From: an uncultured Bacteroidota bacterium
Lineage (GTDB): Bacteria > Bacteroidota > Bacteroidia > Flavobacteriales > Flavobacteriaceae
Assembly: GCA_902593075.1 (NCBI GenBank)
Contig: CACJHA010000016.1
Span: forward strand, 1 to 33,612
Direction of reading: 5' to 3'
DNA length: 33,612 bases
Shown: in pieces, positions 8,885 through 16,447 of the stretch
How the letters are laid out: the number at the start of each line of letters is the position of its first letter
How positions within the stretch are numbered: the stretch's first letter is position 1
Translations under genes and position numbers: made by a program
The notes under the pieces: generated by a model
What the model was told of the DNA's origin: nothing
Database searches by the model: none
The model's input: the letters and a program-made list of their open reading frames with translations, nothing else

Positions 8885-9890
8885 TAAATCAATTCTTGTT
8901 ACAGGAGGACTAGGATATATTGGGTCACACACAACAGTTGCGCTAATTGAGAAAGGATATAAAGTTTGTATTATAGATGACTTATCTAATTCATCTATAG
9001 ATGTTTTAAAAAGAATTAAAAAAATAACAAATGTTTCACCTGATTTTTTTGAATTTGATTTAACCGATTCTTCGAGTGTAAAAACTTTTTTTAAAAAAAA
9101 TAATAGCTATGACGGGGTTATTCACTTTGCGGCAAAAAAGTCTGTAGACGAAAGTGTAAGAAAACCTTTGGAATACTATCATAATAACTTACAAAGCTTG
9201 ATAAATCTTCTTGATCATATAAATACGAATGTTAAATTTATTTTCAGTTCATCATGCACTGTTTACGGACAGGCAGAAAAGTTGCCAATCACTGAAAAAA
9301 CACCATTAAAAAAACCTGAGTCACCTTACGGTAACACAAAAAAAATTTGTGAAAATATTTTAGAAGATAAAACAAAAACAGAAACTCAATTTGGCACTGT
9401 TGTTTTAAGATACTTTAATCCAATTGGTGCTCACCACTCAAGTTTAATTGGAGAGGACCCTAGAAATATTCCACAAAATCTTGTCCCTATAATCACTCAG
9501 TTTGCTATTGGTAGATTAAAAAAATTAACTATTTACGGAGATGATTATCCAACCAAAGATGGAACTTGTATAAGAGACTATATTCATATAATGGACCTTG
9601 CAGATGCCCATATATCTGCTTTGGAGTATCTTTTTTCAAATAAGAAAGATAATTTTTATGATGTGTTTAACGTTGGCACAGGTGAGGGCAAAACAGTCAA
9701 AGAAGTTATTGACTCTTTCAATAAAGTTTCTGGTAAAAAAATTCAATATGAAATTAGTTCTAGGAGAAAAGGTGATGTTATTTCAGCTTTTGCCGATACT
9801 TCAAAAGCTAAAAAAGTATTAAATTGGACATCAAAGATGAGTTTTGAAGATGCAATTCTTTCGGCTTGGAAGTGGGAACAAAACAAGTAG
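8877..9890 (+). CDS. galE: UDP-glucose 4-epimerase-like protein
   Basis: A 337-residue extended short-chain dehydrogenase of normal GalE length. The NAD-binding TGGLGYIG is at 9-16, the Ser/Thr region SSSCTVYG at 124-131 and the catalytic pair at Tyr151/Lys155 (YGNTK). The GalE-type RYFNPIGAHHSSLIGEDP and GDDYPTKDGTCIRDYIH segments are present. It interconverts UDP-glucose and UDP-galactose, and possibly the N-acetyl forms. Its ATG lies inside the end of the nucleotidyltransferase gene and its stop is immediately followed by the next ATG, so it belongs to a coupled operon. In this context it could convert the activated sugar made by the two preceding enzymes. Confidence 0.93.
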   Translation: MNNKSILVTGGLGYIGSHTTVALIEKGYKVCIIDDLSNSSIDVLKRIKKITNVSPDFFEFDLTDSSSVKTFFKKNNSYDGVIHFAAKKSVDESVRKPLEYYHNNLQSLINLLDHINTNVKFIFSSSCTVYGQAEKLPITEKTPLKKPESPYGNTKKICENILEDKTKTETQFGTVVLRYFNPIGAHHSSLIGEDPRNIPQNLVPIITQFAIGRLKKLTIYGDDYPTKDGTCIRDYIHIMDLADAHISALEYLFSNKKDNFYDVFNVGTGEGKTVKEVIDSFNKVSGKKIQYEISSRRKGDVISAFADTSKAKKVLNWTSKMSFEDAILSAWKWEQNK

Positions 9891-11588
9891 ATGAGAAGTT
9901 ATATTTATTACTTTTTAATTATAGTTGTTAAGTTATCTTTCAATTATAATTACGGTCAAGATAGAATAACCGGGAAAATTTTTTCTACCAGATCAGAAGT
10001 GATTAGCCAAAATGGTATGGTTGCCACAAGCCACCCTCTAGCAACGCAAATTGGCTTGGATATTTTAAAAACTGGAGGTAACGCGATAGATGCTGCTATT
10101 GCTGCAAATGCAGCTTTGGGATTGATGGAGCCAACCGGTAACGGTATAGGTGGAGATTTATTCGCAATTGTTTGGATTGAAAAAGAAAAAAAACTTTATG
10201 GATTAAATGCAAGCGGGAGATCACCAAAAAATCTTACACTTGATTATTTTAAAAGTAGAAAGTTGGCATCAATACCATCCTATGGACCGCTCCCTGTATC
10301 AGTTCCTGGGTGTGTCGATGGTTGGTTTTCACTACATAAAAAGTTTGGAACCAAACCAATGATTGAAATTTTGATGCCTACTATTGAATACGCTGAAAGT
10401 GGATTCCCTGTTACTGAACTTGTTGCATATTATATGTTATCCGCCTCAAAAAGATTTAAAAATTATCCAAATTTTGAAGACACTTACATGATTAATGGAA
10501 AAACTCCTGTTAAAGGACAAATTTTTAAAAATCCAGACCTTGCAAATACTTTAAAAATAATTGGTAAAGAGGGCAGAAATGGGTTTTACAAAGGTATTGT
10601 GGCTAAAACAATTTCTAAATTTTTAAAGGATCAAGGAGGGTTTCTTGACCAAGAAGATTTACAAAATCACAAATCAGAATGGGTTAATCCAGTATCTACT
10701 AACTATAGAGGTTATGATGTTTGGGAATTACCTCCTAATGGCCAAGGGATAGCCGCACTTCAAATTTTAAATATTTTGGAGGGATTTGATATTCAAAAAA
10801 TGGGTTTTGGTTCTGCAGAACATATACATCATTTTGTAGAAGCTAAAAAAATAGCTTATGCTGATAGGGCTAAATATTACGCAGATCCTGACTTTAACAA
10901 AATTCCAACTAAATACTTGATATCTAAGGAATATGCGGAAAAAAGAAGAAAAGAAATAGACACTCTAAAATCCTCAAAAAGTGTAACCCCAGGAAAGTTA
11001 GAAAATGGAGATACAATTTATCTTACCACCTCGGATCAAGAAGGTAACATGGTCTCTTTAATTCAGAGTAATTATAGAGGTATGGGTTCAGGTATGGTTC
11101 CTCCCGGACTTGGTTTTATGCTCCAAGACCGAGGTGAGCTTTTTTCTTTGGAAGAAGGACATTTTAATGTTTACGAGCCTAGAAAGAGACCTTTTCATAC
11201 TATTATACCTGCCTTTATAACAAAAGATGGTAGTCCATGGGTAAGCTTTGGTTTAATGGGGGGTGCTATGCAGCCACAAGGTCACGCCCAAATTGTAATG
11301 AATTTAATAGATTTTAAAATGAATCTCCAAGAGGCTGGTGACGCGCCAAGAATTCGTCATTCTTCAGATGAGCAGCCTACAGGTGGAAAAATGTTAGATG
11401 GAGGTAAAGTTTTTTTAGAAAGTGGTTTTAATTATGAATCGATAAGAAAGTTAATGAAATTTGGTCACGAAGTCGGTTTTGATCTTGGCTCATTCGGAGG
11501 ATATCAAGCAATTCAAGTAGATAAAAAAAATAAAGTTTTCTATGGAGCGTCTGAATCAAGAAAGGATGGAAACGCAGCAGGCTACTAG
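9891..11588 (+). CDS. ggt: Gamma-glutamyltransferase family protein
   Basis: A 565-residue N-terminal-nucleophile hydrolase precursor with an N-terminal signal peptide (about 1-22, ending NYGQ), so it probably acts in the periplasm or outside the cell. Family sequence includes GMVATSHPLATQIGLDIL, GGNAIDAAIAANAALG and EPTGNGIGGD. The autocleavage/nucleophile Thr is at residue 375 in GDTIYLTTSDQEGN. The residue after it is Ile rather than the second Thr of E. coli GGT. The C-terminal GGAMQPQGHAQIVMNLIDF is typical. It would cleave gamma-glutamyl bonds, for example of glutathione. Its ATG directly abuts the epimerase stop. This suggests co-transcription although the functions look unrelated. Confidence 0.92.
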   Translation: MRSYIYYFLIIVVKLSFNYNYGQDRITGKIFSTRSEVISQNGMVATSHPLATQIGLDILKTGGNAIDAAIAANAALGLMEPTGNGIGGDLFAIVWIEKEKKLYGLNASGRSPKNLTLDYFKSRKLASIPSYGPLPVSVPGCVDGWFSLHKKFGTKPMIEILMPTIEYAESGFPVTELVAYYMLSASKRFKNYPNFEDTYMINGKTPVKGQIFKNPDLANTLKIIGKEGRNGFYKGIVAKTISKFLKDQGGFLDQEDLQNHKSEWVNPVSTNYRGYDVWELPPNGQGIAALQILNILEGFDIQKMGFGSAEHIHHFVEAKKIAYADRAKYYADPDFNKIPTKYLISKEYAEKRRKEIDTLKSSKSVTPGKLENGDTIYLTTSDQEGNMVSLIQSNYRGMGSGMVPPGLGFMLQDRGELFSLEEGHFNVYEPRKRPFHTIIPAFITKDGSPWVSFGLMGGAMQPQGHAQIVMNLIDFKMNLQEAGDAPRIRHSSDEQPTGGKMLDGGKVFLESGFNYESIRKLMKFGHEVGFDLGSFGGYQAIQVDKKNKVFYGASESRKDGNAAGY

Positions 11589-11602
11589 ATATTTATATTT
11601 GC

Positions 11603-11610
11603 TATCTTTG
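11603..11610 (+). promoter_or_regulatory. Bacteroidetes -7 promoter element before nagB
   Basis: TATCTTTG matches the Bacteroidetes sigma-factor -7 consensus TAnnTTTG exactly and lies 18 bases before the ATG at 11629. No TTG is visible at the expected -33 spacing. The position would leave a very short 5' leader and suggests that the NagB-LmbE gene is transcribed separately from the upstream sugar operon. Confidence 0.5.
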
Positions 11611-11628
11611 TATCTCAGTATTTAATCT

Positions 11629-13536
11629 ATGGGAAGCAAAAATATTTTTTATGATGCTCCAGGCAAATTTCAAGATACTAGATTTGAAAGAATCCATAAT
11701 GTTACTTTTCCTTCCGCAGCTGAAGCGTCAAAGTTAGTCGCTGAAGAGATTGCCACCGGGATTCGTTCAATTATAAACAAACCCTATATTCTCGGTCTTG
11801 CCACAGGTTCATCTCCTATAGGTGTTTATAGGGAACTTGTAGCACTTCATAAAAAAGAAGGATTAAGCTTTAAAAATGTCATCACTTTTAATTTAGACGA
11901 ATATTTCCCCATTGAAAAAGATGACCTGCTTAGCTATAACCACTTTATGAATTACCATCTCTTTGATCATATCGATATTCCTAAGGAAAACATCAACATT
12001 CCTAAAGGGAATATTTCTTCAAAAAATATTTACAGTTATTGCAATGAGTATGAGAAAAAAATAAATGATCTTGGCGGTTTAGATTTCCAGCTACTTGGGA
12101 TTGGAAGAACGGGTCACATTGGATTTAACGAACCAGGATCTAATAAAAACTCTGTGACTAGATTAGTTTCGTTAGACTTTATTACGAAAGAGGATGCAGC
12201 AGGAGACTTTAACGGAATAGACAATGTCCCTGACAAAGCCATTACCATGGGAGTGGATACTATAATGAAATCAAAAAGAATTGTTTTACTCGCATGGGGT
12301 CACAAAAAATCGGAGAAAGTTGCAAAATCTATAGAAGGTCCTGTTTCAAGTATGGTTCCTGCTTCTTTTCTTCAGGCCCATAGTAACACATCAATTATAC
12401 TTGACGAAGAAGCAAGTTCAGAACTTACTAGATATAAAACTCCATGGCTAGTTAAGGATTGCAAATGGAACGATAATTTAAGAAAAAAAGCTATCGCTTG
12501 GCTATGCAATAAATTACAAAAACCCATATTAAAGTTGACTCAAAGAGATTACAATGAAAACGGATTATCAGATCTTTTGGAAACTGAGGGTTCAGGTTAT
12601 GAATTGAATATTTGGATGTTTAATCAACTTCAAAGATCAATTACCGGATGGCCAGGAGGAAAACCAAATCATTCTGATGAAAATAGACCCGAAAGAGCAT
12701 TGCCTACAAAGAAAAGGGTTCTTGTTTTTAGTCCACATCCAGATGATGATGTAATTTCAATGGGAGGTACTTTGGCTAGGTTGATTAATCAAAATCATGA
12801 GGTCTATGTTGCTTACCAAACCTCTGGGAATATTGCGGTTTCTGATGAAGACGCTAGAAGGTATGTTGATGTATCTATTGCAACTAGTGGAGATTCAAAA
12901 AAAATGAATAGTCTTAAATTGGAGTTAACCAACAAAAAAGAGGGTACCATTGATAGTAATGAGTTAAACAAATTAAAGGGAGACATTCGAAAAAGTGAAT
13001 GTTTTGCGGCAGCTAGAGTTTTAAATTTAGAAGAAAATCGTTTACATTTTCTTAATTTGCCTTTTTATCAAACCCGTAAAGTTGAGAAGAAAGATCCATC
13101 TCAAAAAGATATAAATATTGTTAAAGGATTAATAGAGGAATTAAAACCTCATCAAATCTTTGCCGCTGGAGATTTAGCAGATCCCCACGGGACTCATAAA
13201 ATTTGTTTGGATATTCTATTCGAAGCAATTTCTGAATTAAAAAATAAGTCTTTCATGAAAGATTGCTGGCTTTGGCTTTACAGAGGTGCTTGGCAAGAGT
13301 GGGATATTAACGAAATTGATATGGCAGTCCCAATGAGTCCAGAACAAGTGGTTCAAAAAAGAAATTCCATATTATCCCATCAATCTCAGAAAGATAAAGT
13401 AATGTATCAAGGACAGGACAAGCGCGACTTTTGGCTAAGAGCAGAGGAGCGAAATCGAAATACGGCAATAACATTCAACAAATTAGGCTTGACTGAGTAC
13501 CAAGCAATTGAAGCGTTCAAAAGACATAAATTCTAA
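11629..13536 (+). CDS. nagB: Glucosamine-6-phosphate deaminase fused to a LmbE/PIG-L domain
   Basis: A 635-residue two-domain protein. The N-terminal half is NagB: GLATGSSPIGVYREL, FNLDEYF with the isomerase Asp at 90, and GIGRTGHIGFNEP with His163 and Glu168. It converts glucosamine-6-phosphate to fructose-6-phosphate and ammonia. From about residue 360 follows a LmbE/PIG-L deacetylase-type zinc domain with SPHPDDD (His370, Asp372-374) and DPHGTH (His520, His523), so the metal site looks complete. The fusion is known in Bacteroidetes, and the LmbE half could act on an amino-sugar substrate. The Asp of the E. coli triad (GNDGH, Asp141) is Thr161 here. It converges on the minus-strand cytochrome operon with only 2 bp between stop codons. 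Confidence 0.92.
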   Translation: MGSKNIFYDAPGKFQDTRFERIHNVTFPSAAEASKLVAEEIATGIRSIINKPYILGLATGSSPIGVYRELVALHKKEGLSFKNVITFNLDEYFPIEKDDLLSYNHFMNYHLFDHIDIPKENINIPKGNISSKNIYSYCNEYEKKINDLGGLDFQLLGIGRTGHIGFNEPGSNKNSVTRLVSLDFITKEDAAGDFNGIDNVPDKAITMGVDTIMKSKRIVLLAWGHKKSEKVAKSIEGPVSSMVPASFLQAHSNTSIILDEEASSELTRYKTPWLVKDCKWNDNLRKKAIAWLCNKLQKPILKLTQRDYNENGLSDLLETEGSGYELNIWMFNQLQRSITGWPGGKPNHSDENRPERALPTKKRVLVFSPHPDDDVISMGGTLARLINQNHEVYVAYQTSGNIAVSDEDARRYVDVSIATSGDSKKMNSLKLELTNKKEGTIDSNELNKLKGDIRKSECFAAARVLNLEENRLHFLNLPFYQTRKVEKKDPSQKDINIVKGLIEELKPHQIFAAGDLADPHGTHKICLDILFEAISELKNKSFMKDCWLWLYRGAWQEWDINEIDMAVPMSPEQVVQKRNSILSHQSQKDKVMYQGQDKRDFWLRAEERNRNTAITFNKLGLTEYQAIEAFKRHKF

Positions 13537-13538
13537 AC

Positions 13539-14942
13539 TTACTCTCCATACACTTTGAAAGGGTAGACAATATCATCGGAGCTTATTTTTTCTAGTTTCA
13601 AATCACCCAAGTTAAAAATCTGTTTTAAACTATCTGGTATTAAAATTTTCTGAATTTTTTGCTCACCTGCTTTAAATAAATTAACGTTAGTCAAATTTGG
13701 ATATTTATAAAAGTTAGAAATATACTTTAAATCAAACATGGTATTTACTAAACTTATTTTTTTTAAATGGGTCAAATTTGATAAAATATTGGCTTTTTCA
13801 CCGCTAATGTTAGTGTTGTCTAATTTTAAAATAGTTAAGTTTTTAAAATCTTTAATATATTCAAAAACATCATCTGTAACCTTAGTATTACTAAGATCTA
13901 ATTCGACAATATTGTCTTTAATATCTATGAGCTGTTGAACTGATTTATCCCTAAAATCACTAATATTAATGCACGAGACCTTTAAAAAAGGTGATGATTC
14001 AAAAATATTTACAACTAAAAACCCTTTATCTCTTAAATTAGACAACTGGATATTATTTACCACTTCTTCGTCTTTTTCTGGATAAATACCATTAGGTTTG
14101 TCTGGAAAAAAAGAAGCTAACATTTTCTTAGGTATAGGTAAATCACCAACCAAAGCATTTTTGGATGCGGAATTATCAATCCAAATTTTAATCAATTCAA
14201 TTTCTTCCTTACTGGGTTGAGTTCTAGATTTTGGTGGCATATGATAACGATCTTCGATAGGGAGATTCATTCGTTTATGTATCTTACTTTCCATTGAATT
14301 GTTAATCATTAAAACTGAACCATTTTTTCCCCCTTTCATGATGGCATTGTAGCTATTCATCTTGAGTCCACCTTTTGTTTTTTTGTCATTATGGCATGAA
14401 ACGCACCTCTGGGTAAGAATTGGTTGAATAATATCGGTATAAAATACAGCATTCTTATAATTTTTAGGATCAAGTTCAATGACATTATTTTGATACTCTA
14501 ACCCAAATAAACCTTTAATCTCTGGCGGTAAAGGTTCAATTAAATGATCACTACCATGGGTTATATTTCCACCCAAATGACCTGTTACTAAGAGAGAAAT
14601 TGATAATCCAGCGAATAGGAAATTTTTATGTAAACTCTTAAAAGTTTCGTATCTAAGTTTTAAGTAAAATAGAAAACAAAAAACCATTGTAAAAATTCCC
14701 ATTACAAGATGCCATTGAACGCTTTCCCAGGCATAACCTTCTCTGTCATATTGTAAATAACCCGTAATAATTGAAAAAATTGATGTGATAAAAGCCCACA
14801 AAAAAATAAAACTTAAGACAGGTAAATGTTCTTTTTTATTTCTAAAAAAAAAATCCAGCATTAATCCAATTATTATAAAACCTATTGGTAAATGGACAAA
14901 TAGTGGATGAAACCTACCTATTAAGTCGTAGATAAAATCCAT
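13539..14942 (-). CDS. DUF2231 membrane protein with c-type cytochrome domain and LRR tail
   Basis: A 467-residue membrane protein, third gene of its operon, starting 5 bp after DUF1501. Residues 1-130 hold four predicted membrane helices of the DUF2231 type (RFHPLFVHLPIGFIIIG start, then about 42-62, 77-97 and 105-123). Next comes a Planctomycete-type cytochrome c domain with the haem motif CVSCH at 180-184. The likely distal Met lies in the YHMPPKS segment. From about residue 330 the protein has leucine-rich repeats (VELDLSNTKVTDDVF, LTILKLDNTNISG, LKKISLVNTMFD). The cytochrome would sit in the periplasm. The LRRs suggest protein binding. It may be the membrane anchor and electron carrier for the two upstream products, but this is inference. 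Confidence 0.88.
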   Translation of the reverse strand: MDFIYDLIGRFHPLFVHLPIGFIIIGLMLDFFFRNKKEHLPVLSFIFLWAFITSIFSIITGYLQYDREGYAWESVQWHLVMGIFTMVFCFLFYLKLRYETFKSLHKNFLFAGLSISLLVTGHLGGNITHGSDHLIEPLPPEIKGLFGLEYQNNVIELDPKNYKNAVFYTDIIQPILTQRCVSCHNDKKTKGGLKMNSYNAIMKGGKNGSVLMINNSMESKIHKRMNLPIEDRYHMPPKSRTQPSKEEIELIKIWIDNSASKNALVGDLPIPKKMLASFFPDKPNGIYPEKDEEVVNNIQLSNLRDKGFLVVNIFESSPFLKVSCINISDFRDKSVQQLIDIKDNIVELDLSNTKVTDDVFEYIKDFKNLTILKLDNTNISGEKANILSNLTHLKKISLVNTMFDLKYISNFYKYPNLTNVNLFKAGEQKIQKILIPDSLKQIFNLGDLKLEKISSDDIVYPFKVYGE

Positions 14943-14947
14943 CTTTA

Positions 14948-16447
14948 CTAAGATAAAATTTCATTAATAACTCTTCCTTCAACATCAGTCAATCTAAAGG
15001 GTCTTCCTTGAAATTGATATGTAAATTCTTCGTGGTCGAAACCAAGTAAATGAAGTATTGTTGCGTGTATGTCGTGTACTGAGACTCTACCTTCAATTCC
15101 AGTGTAACCTAATTCGTCTGTCTTACCATGAACTACCCCTTTTTTAATGCCTCCACCAGCCATCCACATAGTGAAAGCATCTCCTTGATGATCCCTTCCT
15201 ACAAATAGATTCCCAACTCCAATACGATTTTCTTGCATTGGTGTTCTGCCAAATTCGCCCCCCCAGATAACAAGTGTGTCATCGAGTAAACCTCTTTGTT
15301 TTAAATCTAAAATTAATGCCGCAACAGGTCTATCCATCATTTGACATTTTTTCAAAAAGCCTGCTGTTAAACTAGTCGCTTCTAGATCTCCGTGTGCATC
15401 CCAACCGTAGTCATAAAGTTGGACGAACCTTACTCCCTTCTCGACCATTTTCCTCGCTAAAAGACAATTGTTAGCGAATGATTCTTCCCCTGGTTTGACA
15501 CCATACATTTCATGTATATATTCGGGTTCATTGTTTATATCCATTACTTCGGGTACTGAAACCTGCATTTTATATGCCATTTCGTATTGATTAATCCTAG
15601 TAAGTACCTCTGGATCATTAAACTTTTGGTGTTCTTTAAGATTTATATCGTTTATCGATTTTATAAGTTTTTGTTTTAAGTCTCTATTTACACCTTTTGG
15701 ATCTGACAAATAAAGAACGGGGTCTCCTTTTGATCTACAATGAACACCTTGGTAAACAGACGGTAAAAAACCATTTCCCCACACACTTTTTCCTGCATCT
15801 GGAGCAGCACCACCCGACGTTAAAACAACAAATCCAGGAAGATTAGCGTTTTCTGAACCTAAGCCGTATGTTACCCATGAGCCAAGGCTGGGCCTTCCCA
15901 ATCTTGCACTTCCAGTAAACATAAAGGTCTGCGCAGGTCCATGGTTAAATTGGTCTGTATGAACTGCTTTTAAAAATGCAACTTCATCAATGATTTTTTT
16001 AAAGTGAGGTAAATTATTTGATACCCAGTTGCCAGACTTACCTTCCTTAGAAAATTTAGCCTGGGGACCTAACATTTTCGGGACTCCTCTGATAAAAGCA
16101 AACTTTTTTCCTTTTAAAAGAGATTCCGGACATGGTTTGTTATTCAATTTAACTAATTCAGGCTTGTAGTCAAAAAGTTCCAATTGGGACGGGGCTCCAA
16201 CCATATGTAGATAAATTACACTTTTTACCTTTGGCAAAAAAGGAGGCGCAGAGGGTGACAAAGGGTTGAGTAATCTTTCAACACCTGATACACCTAAACG
16301 CTCTTTTCCAGAAAAACATGACCCGAGTAAAGAACCAAGAGCCATACCACCTAAGCCTAGGGTACAATCTTTTAAAAAATGTCTTCTCGAATTGAGTTTT
16401 GCATTTGCAGTGTTTTTCTCTTCAAGTAGTTTTTTTATCTTATCCAT
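14948..16447 (-). CDS. DUF1501 protein with Tat signal
   Basis: A 499-residue exported protein, the middle gene of the operon. Its twin-arginine signal SRRHFLK (20-26) is followed by a hydrophobic segment and a lipobox-like LLGSC (40-44), so it is probably a Tat-exported lipoprotein. The body matches DUF1501, a family of the alkaline phosphatase/sulfatase superfamily: YLHMVGAPSQLELFDYKP, FNHGPAQTFMFTGSARLGRPS, RFVQLYDYGWDAHGDLE, WGGEFGRTPM, GRDHQGDAFTMWMAGGG. Conserved His and Asp residues in these blocks could bind metal. No Cys/Ser formylglycine sulfatase motif is evident. Family activity is not established, to my knowledge. The ATG overlaps the PSD1 stop region by 8 bp, implying translational coupling. 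Confidence 0.92.
   Translation of the reverse strand: MDKIKKLLEEKNTANAKLNSRRHFLKDCTLGLGGMALGSLLGSCFSGKERLGVSGVERLLNPLSPSAPPFLPKVKSVIYLHMVGAPSQLELFDYKPELVKLNNKPCPESLLKGKKFAFIRGVPKMLGPQAKFSKEGKSGNWVSNNLPHFKKIIDEVAFLKAVHTDQFNHGPAQTFMFTGSARLGRPSLGSWVTYGLGSENANLPGFVVLTSGGAAPDAGKSVWGNGFLPSVYQGVHCRSKGDPVLYLSDPKGVNRDLKQKLIKSINDINLKEHQKFNDPEVLTRINQYEMAYKMQVSVPEVMDINNEPEYIHEMYGVKPGEESFANNCLLARKMVEKGVRFVQLYDYGWDAHGDLEATSLTAGFLKKCQMMDRPVAALILDLKQRGLLDDTLVIWGGEFGRTPMQENRIGVGNLFVGRDHQGDAFTMWMAGGGIKKGVVHGKTDELGYTGIEGRVSVHDIHATILHLLGFDHEEFTYQFQGRPFRLTDVEGRVINEILS

Noticed and set aside
13520-13560. Terminator between the convergent nagB and DUF2231 genes
   Set aside because: Only 2 bp separate the stops. 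The near-inverted TTCAAAAG/CTTTGAA is imperfect with a long loop and lies within coding sequence.
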